Positions 34,015-43,774 of a stretch of DNA of 64,000 bases are shown one piece after another (the first letter of the stretch is position 1; each line of letters begins with the position of its first letter). The notes under the pieces were generated by a model. That model made no database searches. It had not been told where the DNA came from and saw nothing but the letters and a program-made list of their open reading frames with translations. This DNA is from Blastococcus fimeti (lineage in GTDB: Bacteria; Actinomycetota; Actinomycetes; Mycobacteriales; Geodermatophilaceae): positions 1 to 64,000 of the forward strand of contig FNAW01000003.1 of the NCBI GenBank assembly GCA_900102115.1. Reading direction: 5' to 3'. The translations under genes and the position numbers were made by a program.

Positions 34015-35181
34015 GTGGACGGGGCAGGGGTGCGGGAGCGCACGTCGTTGTGGCGGTCGCGCGGGATGCAGGCGCTGATCGGGGTGACGTTCCTCGGGTT
34101 CGCCAGCTACAGCCTGACCCTGGCCTCGCTGCCGGTGTACGCGGTCGAGGGCGGCGCCGCCGAGAGCACCGCCGGCGTCGTCACCGCCGTCTTCCTGGTG
34201 GTCACGATCGCGGTGCAGGCCGCGATCCCGGCGCTCACCACGAGGTTCGGCGTCGGGCCCGTGCTGGTCGTCGGGCTGGTGGCGATGGGGGTCCCGTCGC
34301 CGCTCTACGTGCTGGACGACGGGGTGCTGTGGATCAGCGCGCTCTCGGCGCTGCGGGGCGCGGGCTTCGCCGTCCTCACCGTGCTCGGCGCGACGCTGTC
34401 GGCGCACGTCGCGCCGCCCGGGCGGCGCGGGGAGTCGATCGGTCTGTACGGCCTGGCGATCGCCGTCCCGAACCTGGTCGCGGTGCCCGGCGGGGTGGCG
34501 CTGGTGCTGGGCGACGCGATCGGTTGGGTGGCCTGGCTGAGCGCGTCACCGCTCCTCGGCATCCCGCTGGTGCCGCTGCTCATGCGCTCGACCCGGTCGC
34601 AGGCGGACGCCGGCCGGTCCGGGTCGCACCGCGCCGCGGTGCTGGCCGCGCTGGCCCCCGCGGGGGTGCTGTTCGCCGTCACGATGGCCGGCGGCGGGGT
34701 GGTGACCTTCCTGCCCATCGAGCGCCCGGACGGCGTGCTGGCCACGGTCGCCCTGCTGCTGTTCGGGGCGACGGGGGCGGTCACCCGCTGGCGGGCCGGC
34801 ATGCTCGCCGACCGGCTGGGCGCGCGGCTGCTGCTCCCGCTCGCCGTGGCCGTGGCGGCGGTCGGCCTGGTCGGCGTGGGGGCCGGTCTCGTGGCGGGTG
34901 ACGCGTGGGTGCTCGTCGGCGCGGCCGTCTTCGGTGCCGGGTTCGGCGCGGTGCAGAACCTGACGTTGCTGTCGTCGTTCATCCGCGCCGGCGACTCCGG
35001 GACGACGACGGCCAGCGCGATGTGGAACGCCTTCTTCGACGCCGGGACGGCGACCGGCGCGCTGGCGCTCGGCGTCGTCGCCGCCGGCATCGGGCTGGAC
35101 TGGACCTACGTCGCCGTGGCCGCCGTCCTGGCGGCGCTGCTGCCCCTGGCGGCCGTGGCCGCCCGGCCCGGACGGGGCTGA
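34015..35181 (+). CDS. MFS transporter
   Basis: A 388-residue major facilitator with about twelve hydrophobic helices, starting TFLGFASYSLTLASLPVYAV. There is an RGAGFAVLTVLGATLSAHVAPPGRRGESIGLYG stretch (helix 4 to 5) and a central loop with MRSTRSQADAGRSG. The layout resembles actinobacterial efflux pumps of the arabinose-exporter-like group, but the substrate is unknown. The GTG at 34015 was chosen because CATGCT lies six bases before it; the longer frame upstream is antisense to DUF488. It ends five bases from a convergent small gene. Confidence 0.88.
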   Translation: MDGAGVRERTSLWRSRGMQALIGVTFLGFASYSLTLASLPVYAVEGGAAESTAGVVTAVFLVVTIAVQAAIPALTTRFGVGPVLVVGLVAMGVPSPLYVLDDGVLWISALSALRGAGFAVLTVLGATLSAHVAPPGRRGESIGLYGLAIAVPNLVAVPGGVALVLGDAIGWVAWLSASPLLGIPLVPLLMRSTRSQADAGRSGSHRAAVLAALAPAGVLFAVTMAGGGVVTFLPIERPDGVLATVALLLFGATGAVTRWRAGMLADRLGARLLLPLAVAVAAVGLVGVGAGLVAGDAWVLVGAAVFGAGFGAVQNLTLLSSFIRAGDSGTTTASAMWNAFFDAGTATGALALGVVAAGIGLDWTYVAVAAVLAALLPLAAVAARPGRG

Positions 35182-35185
35182 GCGC

Positions 35186-35530
35186 TCAGGCCTGCAGGCG
35201 CGCCGCGGCGGCGTGCAAGGAGCGGATGAAGAGGATCTCCTCGCCCGACGCGCGGACCCAGGCCCGCAGCCCCGCGACGTCGTAGCGGGAGCGGTCCCGC
35301 TGGGCGCCGAGGTTCGTCTGACGGGTGCTGGCCTGGGCGCGCTGCGCCGTCGGCAGCGCGCGGCCCTCGGCGCGGGCGATCGCGGTCAGCCCCGCCCCCA
35401 CGAAGACCACGTCGCGGATCTCGGTCAGGCCCTCCAGGAGGGCGTCGGCCGCGGGATCGCCGGCGGCCAGCAGGGTCAGGAACTCGTCGGCGCGGCGGCG
35501 GCCCTCGGCGGCCGGATCGGGAGTCGTCAC
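35186..35530 (-). CDS. Hypothetical protein
   Basis: Predicts 114 residues, mostly helical, soluble, with no recognised domain. An N-terminal helix RRRADEFLTLLAAGDPAADALLEGL is followed by a segment with QTNLGAQRDRSRYDVAGLRAWV. The GTG start lies six bases after a GACAGT element that overlaps the hairpin at 35538. It is convergent with the MFS gene (four bases between stops). The amphipathic helices and codon pattern look like real coding sequence, but I do not recognise the family. Confidence 0.65.
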   Translation of the reverse strand: MTTPDPAAEGRRRADEFLTLLAAGDPAADALLEGLTEIRDVVFVGAGLTAIARAEGRALPTAQRAQASTRQTNLGAQRDRSRYDVAGLRAWVRASGEEILFIRSLHAAAARLQA

Positions 35531-35537
35531 CGCACCA

Positions 35538-35568
35538 CTGTCCCCCGGCCGCAGCGGCCGGGGGACAG
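35538..35568 (-). terminator. Terminator of the ABC-2 exporter operon
   Basis: A perfect 13-bp stem (35538-35550 with 35556-35568) closes on a 5-base loop GCAGC, whose ends add one more pair. It lies 15 bases downstream of the permease stop on the minus strand. No T tract follows. Confidence 0.75.
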
Positions 35569-35582
35569 GAGGGGCGTCCGGA

Positions 35583-36413
35583 TCAGGCGTCGCGGCGGGA
35601 GAACACCAGCCAGCCGACGGTGAGCAGCACGACGACCTCGGCGGTGAACACCGCGAAGCCCGGCCACGGCGCCATCAGTTCCGGGTTGAAGGAGACCGGG
35701 GCGGCGATCGGGGAGCCGGCGTTGCCCGGCATCAGCTTCGCCGTCCACTCGCCCCAGGCGCCGGGGAGCAGGAAGGCCATGTTGCCCACGACGAAGACCA
35801 GGGCGAGCACGCCCGACACGGCGGCCGCGGTGTGCCGGACGAGCAGTCCGACGGCGGCGGCCAGCAGCCCCAGCCCGGCCATGTACAGCCCGCTGCCGAA
35901 GAGAGCCCGCAGCACGCCGTCGTCGGTCAGGGCCAGGCCCACGCCCTCGCGGTCGAGGAACCAGTTGCCGGCGAAGTAACCGGCGAAGGCGGTGACCGTC
36001 CCGAGGACGAAGAGCGTGCCGGTGAGGACCAGCGCCTTGGCCGCCAGCACCGCGCCGCGCCGGGGCGTGGCGGCCAGCGTCGCCCGGATCATCCCGGTGC
36101 CGTACTCGGCGGTGACCGTGAGCGTGCCCAGCACGATCGCGGTGATCTGGGCGAAGGTCATGCCGAAGGTGACGAACGAACCGGGGGACTCGTCGGCCTC
36201 GCTGCTGGCCAGCCACTCGGCGTTCGTGGCGCAGATCAGTGCGGTCAGGCCGGCCCCGAGGACGAACAGCATGACCGCCGACCACGTGGTCGAGCGCACC
36301 GTCCAGAACTTGATCCACTCCGCGTGGAGGGTGGAGCCGAAGCCGGGACGCGTACCCGGCACGTTCCGGCGCGGGTCCAGCGTGACGGTGCTGCTGGCGG
36401 CGGTGACGGTCAT
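35583..36413 (-). CDS. ABC-2 type transporter permease
   Basis: A 276-residue integral membrane protein with about six helices. It opens with FGSTLHAEWIKFWTVRSTTWSAVMLFVLGAG, a start very typical of actinobacterial ABC-2 permeases, and has EYGTGMIRATLAATPRRGAVLAAKALV between helices. It would form a dimeric channel driven by the ATPase encoded just upstream, whose stop overlaps its start by four bases. Cargo is unknown; such pairs export antibiotics, peptides or lipids. A strong terminator follows. Confidence 0.9.
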   Translation of the reverse strand: MTVTAASSTVTLDPRRNVPGTRPGFGSTLHAEWIKFWTVRSTTWSAVMLFVLGAGLTALICATNAEWLASSEADESPGSFVTFGMTFAQITAIVLGTLTVTAEYGTGMIRATLAATPRRGAVLAAKALVLTGTLFVLGTVTAFAGYFAGNWFLDREGVGLALTDDGVLRALFGSGLYMAGLGLLAAAVGLLVRHTAAAVSGVLALVFVVGNMAFLLPGAWGEWTAKLMPGNAGSPIAAPVSFNPELMAPWPGFAVFTAEVVVLLTVGWLVFSRRDA

Positions 36414-37339
36414 CGGGGGGCTCCTGCGAGGTCGGTGCCGGTGCGGGCGGAGTACTCCACGCTCGAGGCGGTGAGGGTCATGAAGGCGTCCTCCAGCGAG
36501 GAGCGCACCAGGGTCAGCTCGTGCAGGTACAGCCCCTTGTCGCCGACGAGCTCGCCCACCGCCGCGGCGTCGAGCCCCTGGACGTGCAGCTCGTCGTCGA
36601 CGGGGGTCACCTCCGCGCCGGCGCCGCGGAGCAGGTCGGTGACCGGGCCGGTCTGCGGGGTGCGGACCCGGACGAAGGAGGCGGCGTGCTCGGCGATGAA
36701 GTCGGGCATCGAGCAGTCGGCGAGGATCCGGCCGCGGCCGATGACCACCAGGTGGTCGGCGGTCAGCGCCATCTCCGACATCAGGTGGCTGGACACGAAG
36801 ACCGTGCGGCCCTCGGCGGCCAGCTGCCGGGCCAGGGTGCGCACCCAGCGGATGCCCTCCGGGTCGAGCCCGTTGACCGGCTCGTCGAGGACGACGACCG
36901 GCGGGTCGCCGAGCAGCGCCACCGCGATGCCCAGCCGCTGGCCCATGCCGAGGGAGAACTTGCCGACCCGGGTGCCGGCGACGGCGTCGAGGCCCACTAC
37001 TCCGAGCACCTCGTCGACCCGCGCGACCGGGATCCGGTTGCTGGCGGCCAGCCAGCGCAGGTGGTCGCGGGCCGAGCGGCCCGGGTGCAGCGCCTTCGCC
37101 TCGAGCAGGGCGCCGACCTCGCGGAGCGGGGCGGGGGAGTCGCGGTAGGCGCGGCCGTTGACCGTGACGTGGCCGGCGGTCGGCCGGTCCAGGCCGAGCA
37201 CCATGCGCATCGTCGTCGACTTGCCGGCGCCGTTCGGGCCGAGGAAGCCGGTCACCCGGCCGGGGGCGACGGTGAAGGAGACGCCGTCGACGGCGGTCTT
37301 GGCGCCGTACTGCTTGGTGAGGTGCGCGACGTCGATCAT
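36410..37339 (-). CDS. ABC-2 type transporter ATP-binding protein
   Basis: A 309-residue ATPase of the DrrA/bacitracin-type exporter group. Walker A is GPNGAGKSTTM, the signature is FSLGMGQRLGIA (degenerate LSGGQ, common in this group), Walker B is PPVVVLDEPVNGLDP, and the switch His is in VFVSSHLMSEM. A C-terminal domain of about 90 residues follows the ATPase core. ATG 37339 (MIDVAHLTKQYG) was chosen because the 24 upstream in-frame residues do not fit the family. It is coupled to the permease by a 4-base overlap. Substrate unknown. Confidence 0.92.
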   Translation of the reverse strand: MIDVAHLTKQYGAKTAVDGVSFTVAPGRVTGFLGPNGAGKSTTMRMVLGLDRPTAGHVTVNGRAYRDSPAPLREVGALLEAKALHPGRSARDHLRWLAASNRIPVARVDEVLGVVGLDAVAGTRVGKFSLGMGQRLGIAVALLGDPPVVVLDEPVNGLDPEGIRWVRTLARQLAAEGRTVFVSSHLMSEMALTADHLVVIGRGRILADCSMPDFIAEHAASFVRVRTPQTGPVTDLLRGAGAEVTPVDDELHVQGLDAAAVGELVGDKGLYLHELTLVRSSLEDAFMTLTASSVEYSARTGTDLAGAPR

Positions 37340-37462
37340 GGCCGCGCCCCGGTCGGGGAAGTCGCTGGAGTCATGACCGGAAGCCTCCCGGCGAGCGGGT
37401 GGCGGGCACATCGGGGAGCGCCCTGAACGGACCCTGAACGTTCCCCTACGGGCATGCCCTGC

Positions 37463-38557
37463 TCAGGCGGTGCGGGCGAGCTCCGGGCGGAGCAACCGGC
37501 GCAGCTGCCGGGCGGCCGACTGCCCGGCCCGGTTGGCGCCGATCGTGCTGGCCGAGGGGCCGTAGCCGACGAGGTGGACCCGGGGTTCGCCCGCGACGTG
37601 CGTGCCGTCCATGCGGATGCCGCCGCCCGGTGCCCGCAGGTGCAGCGGGGCCAGGTGGCCGACGGCGGCGCGGAACCCGGTGGCCCACAGGATGACGTCG
37701 GCGCGCACGGCGGTGCCCTGCTGTCCGTCCGCGGGGTCCCACTCGACGCCGTCGGGGGTGATCCGGTCGAACATCGGCCGGCGCCGCAGGACGCCGCGGT
37801 CGAGGCCGTCGCGGACGTAGGGCGTCGAGGTGAGCAGGCCGGTATGGCCGACGACGCTGCCGGGGCGGCGACCCTCGCGCACCGCCCGCTCGACCTCGGC
37901 GACGACCGCGCGGCCGGCGTCCTCGTCGAACACGCCGTCGCGCCAGACCGGCTCGCGGCGGGTGACCCAGGTGGTCGAGGCGACCCGGCTGATCTCGCCG
38001 AGCAGCTGGGTGGCCGAGGCCCCGCCGCCGACGACGACGACGTGCTGCCCGCGGAACTCCTCCGCCGAGCGGTAGTCGACGGTGTGCAGCTGCCGGCCGC
38101 GGAAGGTCTCCTGGCCGGGGTAGCGGGGGACGAACGGACGCGTCCAGGTGCCGGTGGCGTTGACCACGGCCCGGGCGGTCCAGGCGCCGGCGTCGCTCTC
38201 GACGCGGAAGCGGTCGTCGTCGGTCCGGCGGACGGCGGTGACGCGGACCGGCCGGAGCACCGGCAGCGCGAAGCGGCGCTCGTACTCGGCGTAGTAGGCG
38301 GGCACGGACTCGACGGCGGGCGCGGCCGGGTCGGCCGGCGCGAACGGCAGGCCGGGCAGGTCGTTCACCCGGTGCGTGCTGGTCAGCGAGAGCGAGGGCC
38401 AGCGGTGCTGCCAGGCCCCACCGGGGCCGGCGTCGCCGTCCAGCACCACGAACCCGGTGTGCGCCTCGAAGCCCTGGCGGAGCAGTCCGTAGGCGGTGGA
38501 CAGCCCGGCCTGACCGGCCCCGATGACGACGACGTCGACGTCCCGGGTGGTCTCCAC
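37463..38557 (-). CDS. FAD-dependent NAD(P)-binding oxidoreductase (flavin monooxygenase-like)
   Basis: A 364-residue flavoprotein. The first Rossmann motif is VVVIGAGQAGLSTAYGL (FAD), and the second is VVVVGGGASATQLLGEI (NADPH). The GGAWQHRWPSLSL stretch and an ATGFRAAVGHL motif near the end are typical of the flavin-containing monooxygenase and thioredoxin-reductase-like group. It may oxidise a small molecule or heteroatom; the substrate is unknown. Start is GTG at 38557. The gene stands alone between the ABC exporter and the liv operon. Family is secure, exact reaction is not. Confidence 0.88.
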   Translation of the reverse strand: METTRDVDVVVIGAGQAGLSTAYGLLRQGFEAHTGFVVLDGDAGPGGAWQHRWPSLSLTSTHRVNDLPGLPFAPADPAAPAVESVPAYYAEYERRFALPVLRPVRVTAVRRTDDDRFRVESDAGAWTARAVVNATGTWTRPFVPRYPGQETFRGRQLHTVDYRSAEEFRGQHVVVVGGGASATQLLGEISRVASTTWVTRREPVWRDGVFDEDAGRAVVAEVERAVREGRRPGSVVGHTGLLTSTPYVRDGLDRGVLRRRPMFDRITPDGVEWDPADGQQGTAVRADVILWATGFRAAVGHLAPLHLRAPGGGIRMDGTHVAGEPRVHLVGYGPSASTIGANRAGQSAARQLRRLLRPELARTA

Positions 38558-38662
38558 GCCCGGTCAACGCCGGACCCGGCGGCGGCCTTCCCCCAGGGCG
38601 GCGCTGAGGAAGACGTGATCGAACTGTGAGGTCGAGGCTCCCGAAACGGCTGGTGATGTGCC

Positions 38663-38668
38663 TAGAGT
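38663..38668 (+). promoter_or_regulatory. Promoter box of the liv operon
   Basis: TAGAGT sits in the 153-base gap before livF. If transcription starts about seven bases downstream, the message would have a leader of roughly 35 bases carrying GAGAGGGG, a ribosome-binding site seven bases before GTG 38711. A GTG at 38678 would instead be nearly leaderless. Confidence 0.5.
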
Positions 38669-38710
38669 CCCGCACATGTGGTCCAGGTCACACTTCGAGA
38701 GGGGCGGCCG

Positions 38711-39510
<800 letters not shown>

Positions 39511-39514
<4 letters not shown>

Positions 39515-40392
39515 GCGCCCCCGCGGCGGCCGCCGACGTCCGGTCGGACGTCCCGCCGGTCCTGGTCGAGGGCGTCACCGTGCGGTTCGGCGCGATCACC
39601 GCGCTGTCCGAGGTCTCCTTCACGGTCGAGCCCGGCACCATCCACGCGATCATCGGCCCCAACGGCGCCGGCAAGTCGACGATGTTCAACGTCCTGTCGG
39701 GCGTCTACCGGGCGGCCGAGGGGCAGGTCCGCTTCGGCGAGCACCGCCTGGACCGGATGCGGCCCTACCAGATCGCCGGCATCGGGGTGGCGCGCTCCTT
39801 CCAGAACATCGCCCTCTCGGCGGGGCAGACGGTGGCCGAGAACCTGATGCTCGGCCGCCACCACCTCACCCGCGCCGGCTTCGTCGCCGCCGGCCTGCGG
39901 CTGCCCCGGGCCACCCGCGAGGGGCGGGTGCACGGGGAGCGCGTGGCCGAGATCGCCGAGTTCCTCGAGCTCGGCGACAAGCTGCACACCCCGGTCGGGG
40001 TGCTGTCCTACGGCGACCAGAAGCGCGTCGAGGTGGCTCGCGCCCTGTGCACCGAGCCCCGGCTGCTCCTGCTCGACGAGCCGGTCGCCGGCATGAACGC
40101 CGAGGAGACCGACCGGATGGCCGAGGCCGTCGTCGAGATCCGGTCGGCGCTCGGCATCTCGGTGCTCCTCGTCGAGCACGACATGGGGATGGTCATGTCG
40201 CTGGCCGACCGCGTGACCGTCCTCGACTTCGGCCGTCGCATCGCCGACGGCACACCGGCGGAGGTCCAGCGGGACCCCGAGGTCATCCGGGCCTACCTGG
40301 GCTCCGGCGACGAGATCGACCCCGCCGAGGCGGCCGAGGCGGCCGCGAGCGGTGCCTCCTCCTCCTCCGAGACCCCAGGGATGCCGTCGTGA
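39511..40392 (+). CDS. livG: Branched-chain amino-acid type ABC transporter ATPase LivG
   Basis: A 293-residue ATPase. It carries the LivG-type start VRFGAITALSEVSFTVEPG and Walker A IIGPNGAGKSTMFNVLSG. VARSFQNIALSAGQTVAENLMLGRHH has the Q-loop, the signature is LSYGDQKRVEVARAL (LSYG in place of LSGG) and Walker B is LLLLDEPVAGMN. A C-terminal Glu/Ala/Ser-rich tail of about 25 residues follows. GTG overlaps the livF stop (GTGA) and its own stop overlaps livH (GTGA). Part of a five-gene importer operon. Confidence 0.94.
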
Positions 40393-41279
40393 CCCAGTTC
40401 CTGTCGCTGCTGCTCAACGGCATCTCGCTCGGCGCGATCTACGCGCTGATCGCGCTCGGCTTCGTGGTGATCTTCAAGGCCAGCGAGGTCGTCAGCTTCA
40501 CCCACGGGTCGTTGCTGCTGCTCGGCGCGTACTCCATCGCCCGGCTCTCCGAGCCGCTGGGCTTCTACCTGGCCGTCGTCGTGGGCGTGGCCATCACGGC
40601 GTTCGCGGCGTTCCTGATCGAGCGGCTGATCATCAACCGGCTGCGCGGGGCCCCGGTCATCAGCCTCGCGATCGTCACCATCGGCGTCGACATCATCCTG
40701 CTCACCGAGCTGATCCGGCGGATCGGCTCGGACATCCTCAACGTCCCCCACCCGTGGGGCGGCGGCTCGGTCCGCATCGGCGACGTCGGCATCAGCGAGA
40801 ACCGGCTGATCGCCACCCTGGTCGCCGGCGTCCTCATCGCGTTGTTCTTCCTGGCCTTCAAGTTCTCCAACTGGGGCGTGGCGATGCGCGCCTCGGCCGA
40901 GGACGGGGAGACCGCCGCCCTCATGGGCATCCGTCTCGGCCGGGTGTCCGTGCTGGCCTGGGTGATCGCCGGCGTGCTGGCCGGCGTCGCGGCACTGTTC
41001 CTCGTCGGCTCCCCGACGCCGGGGGTGAGCCCGACGGCCTACTCGGTCGCGCTCCGCGCGTTCCCCGCCGCGATCCTGGGCGGTCTCGACTCCACCGGGG
41101 GCGCGCTGGTGGGCGGGCTGCTCATCGGGCTGGCGGAGTCGTTCGCCGCCGGCTACCAGGACCAACTGCTCTTCCTGGGCCGCGGGTTCGGCGACGTCGT
41201 CCCCTACATCGTGATGATCGCGGTCCTGCTCTTCCGGCCCTCCGGTCTCTTCGGCACCCGGGAGCTGACCCGTGTCTGA
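40389..41279 (+). CDS. livH: Branched-chain amino-acid type ABC permease LivH
   Basis: A 296-residue permease with about eight helices. It opens with LLNGISLGAIYALIALGFVVIFKASEVVSFTHG, the classic LivH start, and has MRASAEDGETAALMGIRLGRV, the coupling loop contacting the ATPases. The C-terminus has LFRPSGLFGTRE, also typical. It pairs with LivM to form the channel. The gene is coupled to livG by GTGA and overlaps livM by eight bases. Identity as a HAAT permease is secure; solute unknown. Confidence 0.94.
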   Translation: MTQFLSLLLNGISLGAIYALIALGFVVIFKASEVVSFTHGSLLLLGAYSIARLSEPLGFYLAVVVGVAITAFAAFLIERLIINRLRGAPVISLAIVTIGVDIILLTELIRRIGSDILNVPHPWGGGSVRIGDVGISENRLIATLVAGVLIALFFLAFKFSNWGVAMRASAEDGETAALMGIRLGRVSVLAWVIAGVLAGVAALFLVGSPTPGVSPTAYSVALRAFPAAILGGLDSTGGALVGGLLIGLAESFAAGYQDQLLFLGRGFGDVVPYIVMIAVLLFRPSGLFGTRELTRV

Positions 41280-42498
41280 GTCCACCGCCACCGCCGCCCG
41301 CGGGGCGACGCGCAGCACCGGGCGCACCGCGGCCGGTCCCCGTCGTTCGCTGCTCCGCCCGCTGCTCCTCGCCGTCGTCCTGCTGGTGGCGCTGGCCCTG
41401 CCGCTCTACGTCGAGGAGTTCTGGCTGCGCACCGGATTCGCGGTGTGCGGGGCGGTCGTCGGCGCGATCGGCCTCAACCTGCTCGTCGGGACGACCGGCC
41501 AGCTGTCGCTGGCGCACGCGTTCTTCCTCGCCGTCGGCGCCGTCACCTACGTCTTCGTGTCCGGCGAGTCCGGCGGGCTCGGACTGGCCGACCTCAGCGG
41601 CCTCGCGTGGCCCCCGGTGGTCGGCATGATCGCCGGCGTCCTGCTGGCCGGCCTCGCCGGCCTCCTCTTCAGCCCGATCGCCGCCCGGCTGCGCGGCATC
41701 TACCTGGGCGTCGCGTCGCTGGGGCTGGTCTTCATCGGCCAGCACGTGCTCAACAGCTGGACGCAGGTGACCGGCGGGTTCAACGGTCGCTCGGCCCCGG
41801 AGTTCTCCCTGTTCGGGTTCACGTTCGGCAACACCGATCCCGACCTGTACGTCCTGGAGGTGCCCTTCCGCGAGGCCGAGCGGCTCTGGTACCTCGGCCT
41901 GGTCCTGGCGCTGGGCGCGTACCTGTTCGCCCGCAACCTGCTGCGCAGCCGGCCGGGCCGGGCGCTGCAGACCCTCCGGGACAGCGAGGTGGCCGCGTCG
42001 GTCATGGGCGTCAACGTGCAGCGCTACAAGGCGCGGGTCTTCCTGGTCAGCTCGATGTACGCGGGGCTGGCCGGGGTGATGTACGCGCTGTCGATCGGCA
42101 GCATCGCGCCGGAGTCCTTCGGGCTCGAGGTCTCCATCCTCTACCTGGCGATGATCGTGCTCGGCGGGCTCGGCTCGGTGGGGGGTGCGGTGCTCGGCGC
42201 GCTGTTCGTCAGCGCCCTGCCGCTGGTCTTCCAGCGCTACGCCGACGTCGTGCCCCTGGTCGGCGGATCGGGCGAGGGCGGTCTGGCGCCCGGGGAGGCG
42301 GCCCGGTTCCTGTTCGGGCTCGCGATCATCCTCGTCATCCTCTTCCAACCGGCCGGCCTGGCCGGGCTGGCCGACCGGTTCCGCCGCAGAGGGCGGGATC
42401 CCGGTGGGGGCCGGCCCACGAGCGCGTCCGCCGCAGCGACCAGCAGTTCGACGACCGCCGTCCCGTCCGACCCGCCAGCACAAGGGAGCACCTCATGA
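41272..42498 (+). CDS. livM: Branched-chain amino-acid type ABC permease LivM
   Basis: A 408-residue permease. About nine helices follow a basic 25-residue N-terminus. Diagnostic segments are GLNLLVGTTGQLSLAHAFFLAVGA, LRGIYLGVASLGLVFIGQHV, RSRPGRALQTLRDSEVAASVMGVN (coupling loop) and MIVLGGLGSVGGAVLGA. The last 40 residues (after RFRRRGRDPGGGRP) are a Ser/Ala/Thr-rich cytoplasmic tail not seen in enteric LivM. It overlaps livH by eight bases and the binding-protein gene by four (ATGA). Family secure. Confidence 0.93.
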   Translation: MSESTATAARGATRSTGRTAAGPRRSLLRPLLLAVVLLVALALPLYVEEFWLRTGFAVCGAVVGAIGLNLLVGTTGQLSLAHAFFLAVGAVTYVFVSGESGGLGLADLSGLAWPPVVGMIAGVLLAGLAGLLFSPIAARLRGIYLGVASLGLVFIGQHVLNSWTQVTGGFNGRSAPEFSLFGFTFGNTDPDLYVLEVPFREAERLWYLGLVLALGAYLFARNLLRSRPGRALQTLRDSEVAASVMGVNVQRYKARVFLVSSMYAGLAGVMYALSIGSIAPESFGLEVSILYLAMIVLGGLGSVGGAVLGALFVSALPLVFQRYADVVPLVGGSGEGGLAPGEAARFLFGLAIILVILFQPAGLAGLADRFRRRGRDPGGGRPTSASAAATSSSTTAVPSDPPAQGSTS

Positions 42499-43736
42499 AA
42501 CTTCGTCAGGGTTCGCGCGGCGCAGCCGCTCTGGCCGTCGTGGTGGTCGCCGCCGCCGCGGGGTGCAGCACCAAGGCCCCGGAGTCCAGCGGGGGCGGAG
42601 GAGGGGGCGACGCCGCCGACGTCCAGACCGACGTCGGCGTCGAGGGGGAGACCATCCGGCTCGGCGTCCTCACCGACCTGACCGGCGTCTTCGCCGCGCT
42701 GGGCAAGGACATCACCAACGCGAACACGCTGTTCTGGGAGGAGAACCAGGTCTGCGACACCTACACCGTCGAACTCGACGTGCAGGACACCGGCTACGTC
42801 CCCCAGCAGGGTGTGCAGCTCTACAGCGGCATGAAGGACAGCATCCTGGCGATGCAGCAGACGATCGGGTCGCCGATCAACACCGCGCTCGCTCCCGAGT
42901 ACGAGGCCGACCAGATCGTCAACTTCCCGTCGGCCTGGTCCAAGACGCTCACCGAGATCCCGGGGACGGGCGTCGTGGGCGCGACCTACGACGTGGAGAT
43001 CGCCAACGGCTACGACTACCTGTTCCAGGAGGGGCTGCTGGCCGAGGGCGACACCGTCGGCCACATCTACTTCGAGGGCGAGTACGGGGCCAACGGCCTC
43101 GCGGGCACCCAGGCCGTCGCCGAGGAGATGGACCTCGAGGTGATCGAGGCGCAGATCAAGGCGACCGACCAGGACATGAGCGCGCAAATCACCCAGTTCG
43201 CCGCGGCCGGCGTCGACCTGATCGCGCTCACCGTCGCCCCCGGGCAGACGGCGTCGGTCGCGACCGTGGCCGAGGCGCAGGGCCTGGACGTGCCGATCCT
43301 CGGCAGCAACCCGGTGTTCGCCCCGGGCCTGCTGCAGGGCCCGGCCGCCAACTGGCTGAAGTCGCACCTCTACGTGGCGTCCCCGGTGTCGTCGTTCGAC
43401 GCGCACCCGGAGCTGCTCGAGCAGTACAAGGAGGCGTACCCGGAGGCCACGGTGAGCCTGGGGGTGGTCGTGGGCTTCGGGATGAGCGAGCTCATGAAGC
43501 AGGTGCTCGACGCCGCGTGCGAGAACGGCGACCTCACCCGCCAGGGCGTCGTCGACGCGTTCGACCAGCTCGAGGAGGTCGACACCGGGGGCCTCGTCGT
43601 CCCGATCCGGGGCTTCGAGCTGGGCCAGTCCCCGAGCCTGGAGAGCTTCGTGCTCCAGCCGGCGGACGTCGAGGGCGGCGCCACGGTGGCGGCCGAGGCG
43701 TTCGAGGGCCAGTTCGCGGAGAAGATCGCCGGCTGA
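42495..43736 (+). CDS. ABC transporter substrate-binding lipoprotein, branched-chain amino-acid type
   Basis: A 413-residue periplasmic-binding-like lipoprotein (Peripla_BP_6). The signal peptide ends in a lipobox with Cys24 (AAAAGC), followed by a Ser/Gly linker. The mature part has IRLGVLTDLTGVFAALGKDITN, the usual first strand, and EGEYGANGLAGTQAVAEE and DMSAQITQFAAAGVDLIALTV in the second lobe. ATG is coupled to the livM stop and has AGGGAG before it, so this abundant subunit gets an extra ribosome-binding site. Related proteins bind leucine, amides, urea or aromatic acids; the ligand is unknown. Confidence 0.93.
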   Translation: MKLRQGSRGAAALAVVVVAAAAGCSTKAPESSGGGGGGDAADVQTDVGVEGETIRLGVLTDLTGVFAALGKDITNANTLFWEENQVCDTYTVELDVQDTGYVPQQGVQLYSGMKDSILAMQQTIGSPINTALAPEYEADQIVNFPSAWSKTLTEIPGTGVVGATYDVEIANGYDYLFQEGLLAEGDTVGHIYFEGEYGANGLAGTQAVAEEMDLEVIEAQIKATDQDMSAQITQFAAAGVDLIALTVAPGQTASVATVAEAQGLDVPILGSNPVFAPGLLQGPAANWLKSHLYVASPVSSFDAHPELLEQYKEAYPEATVSLGVVVGFGMSELMKQVLDAACENGDLTRQGVVDAFDQLEEVDTGGLVVPIRGFELGQSPSLESFVLQPADVEGGATVAAEAFEGQFAEKIAG

Positions 43737-43744
43737 GCCGGGGG

Positions 43745-43774
43745 CCCGGCGTCCCTGACCTCAGGGGCGCCGGG
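43745..43774. terminator. Hairpin between liv operon and convergent MFS gene
   Basis: Two 14-base arms (43745-43758 and 43761-43774) pair with one mismatch around a 2-base loop. It starts nine bases after the liv operon stop and abuts the MFS stop on the other strand, so it can end both. Confidence 0.75.
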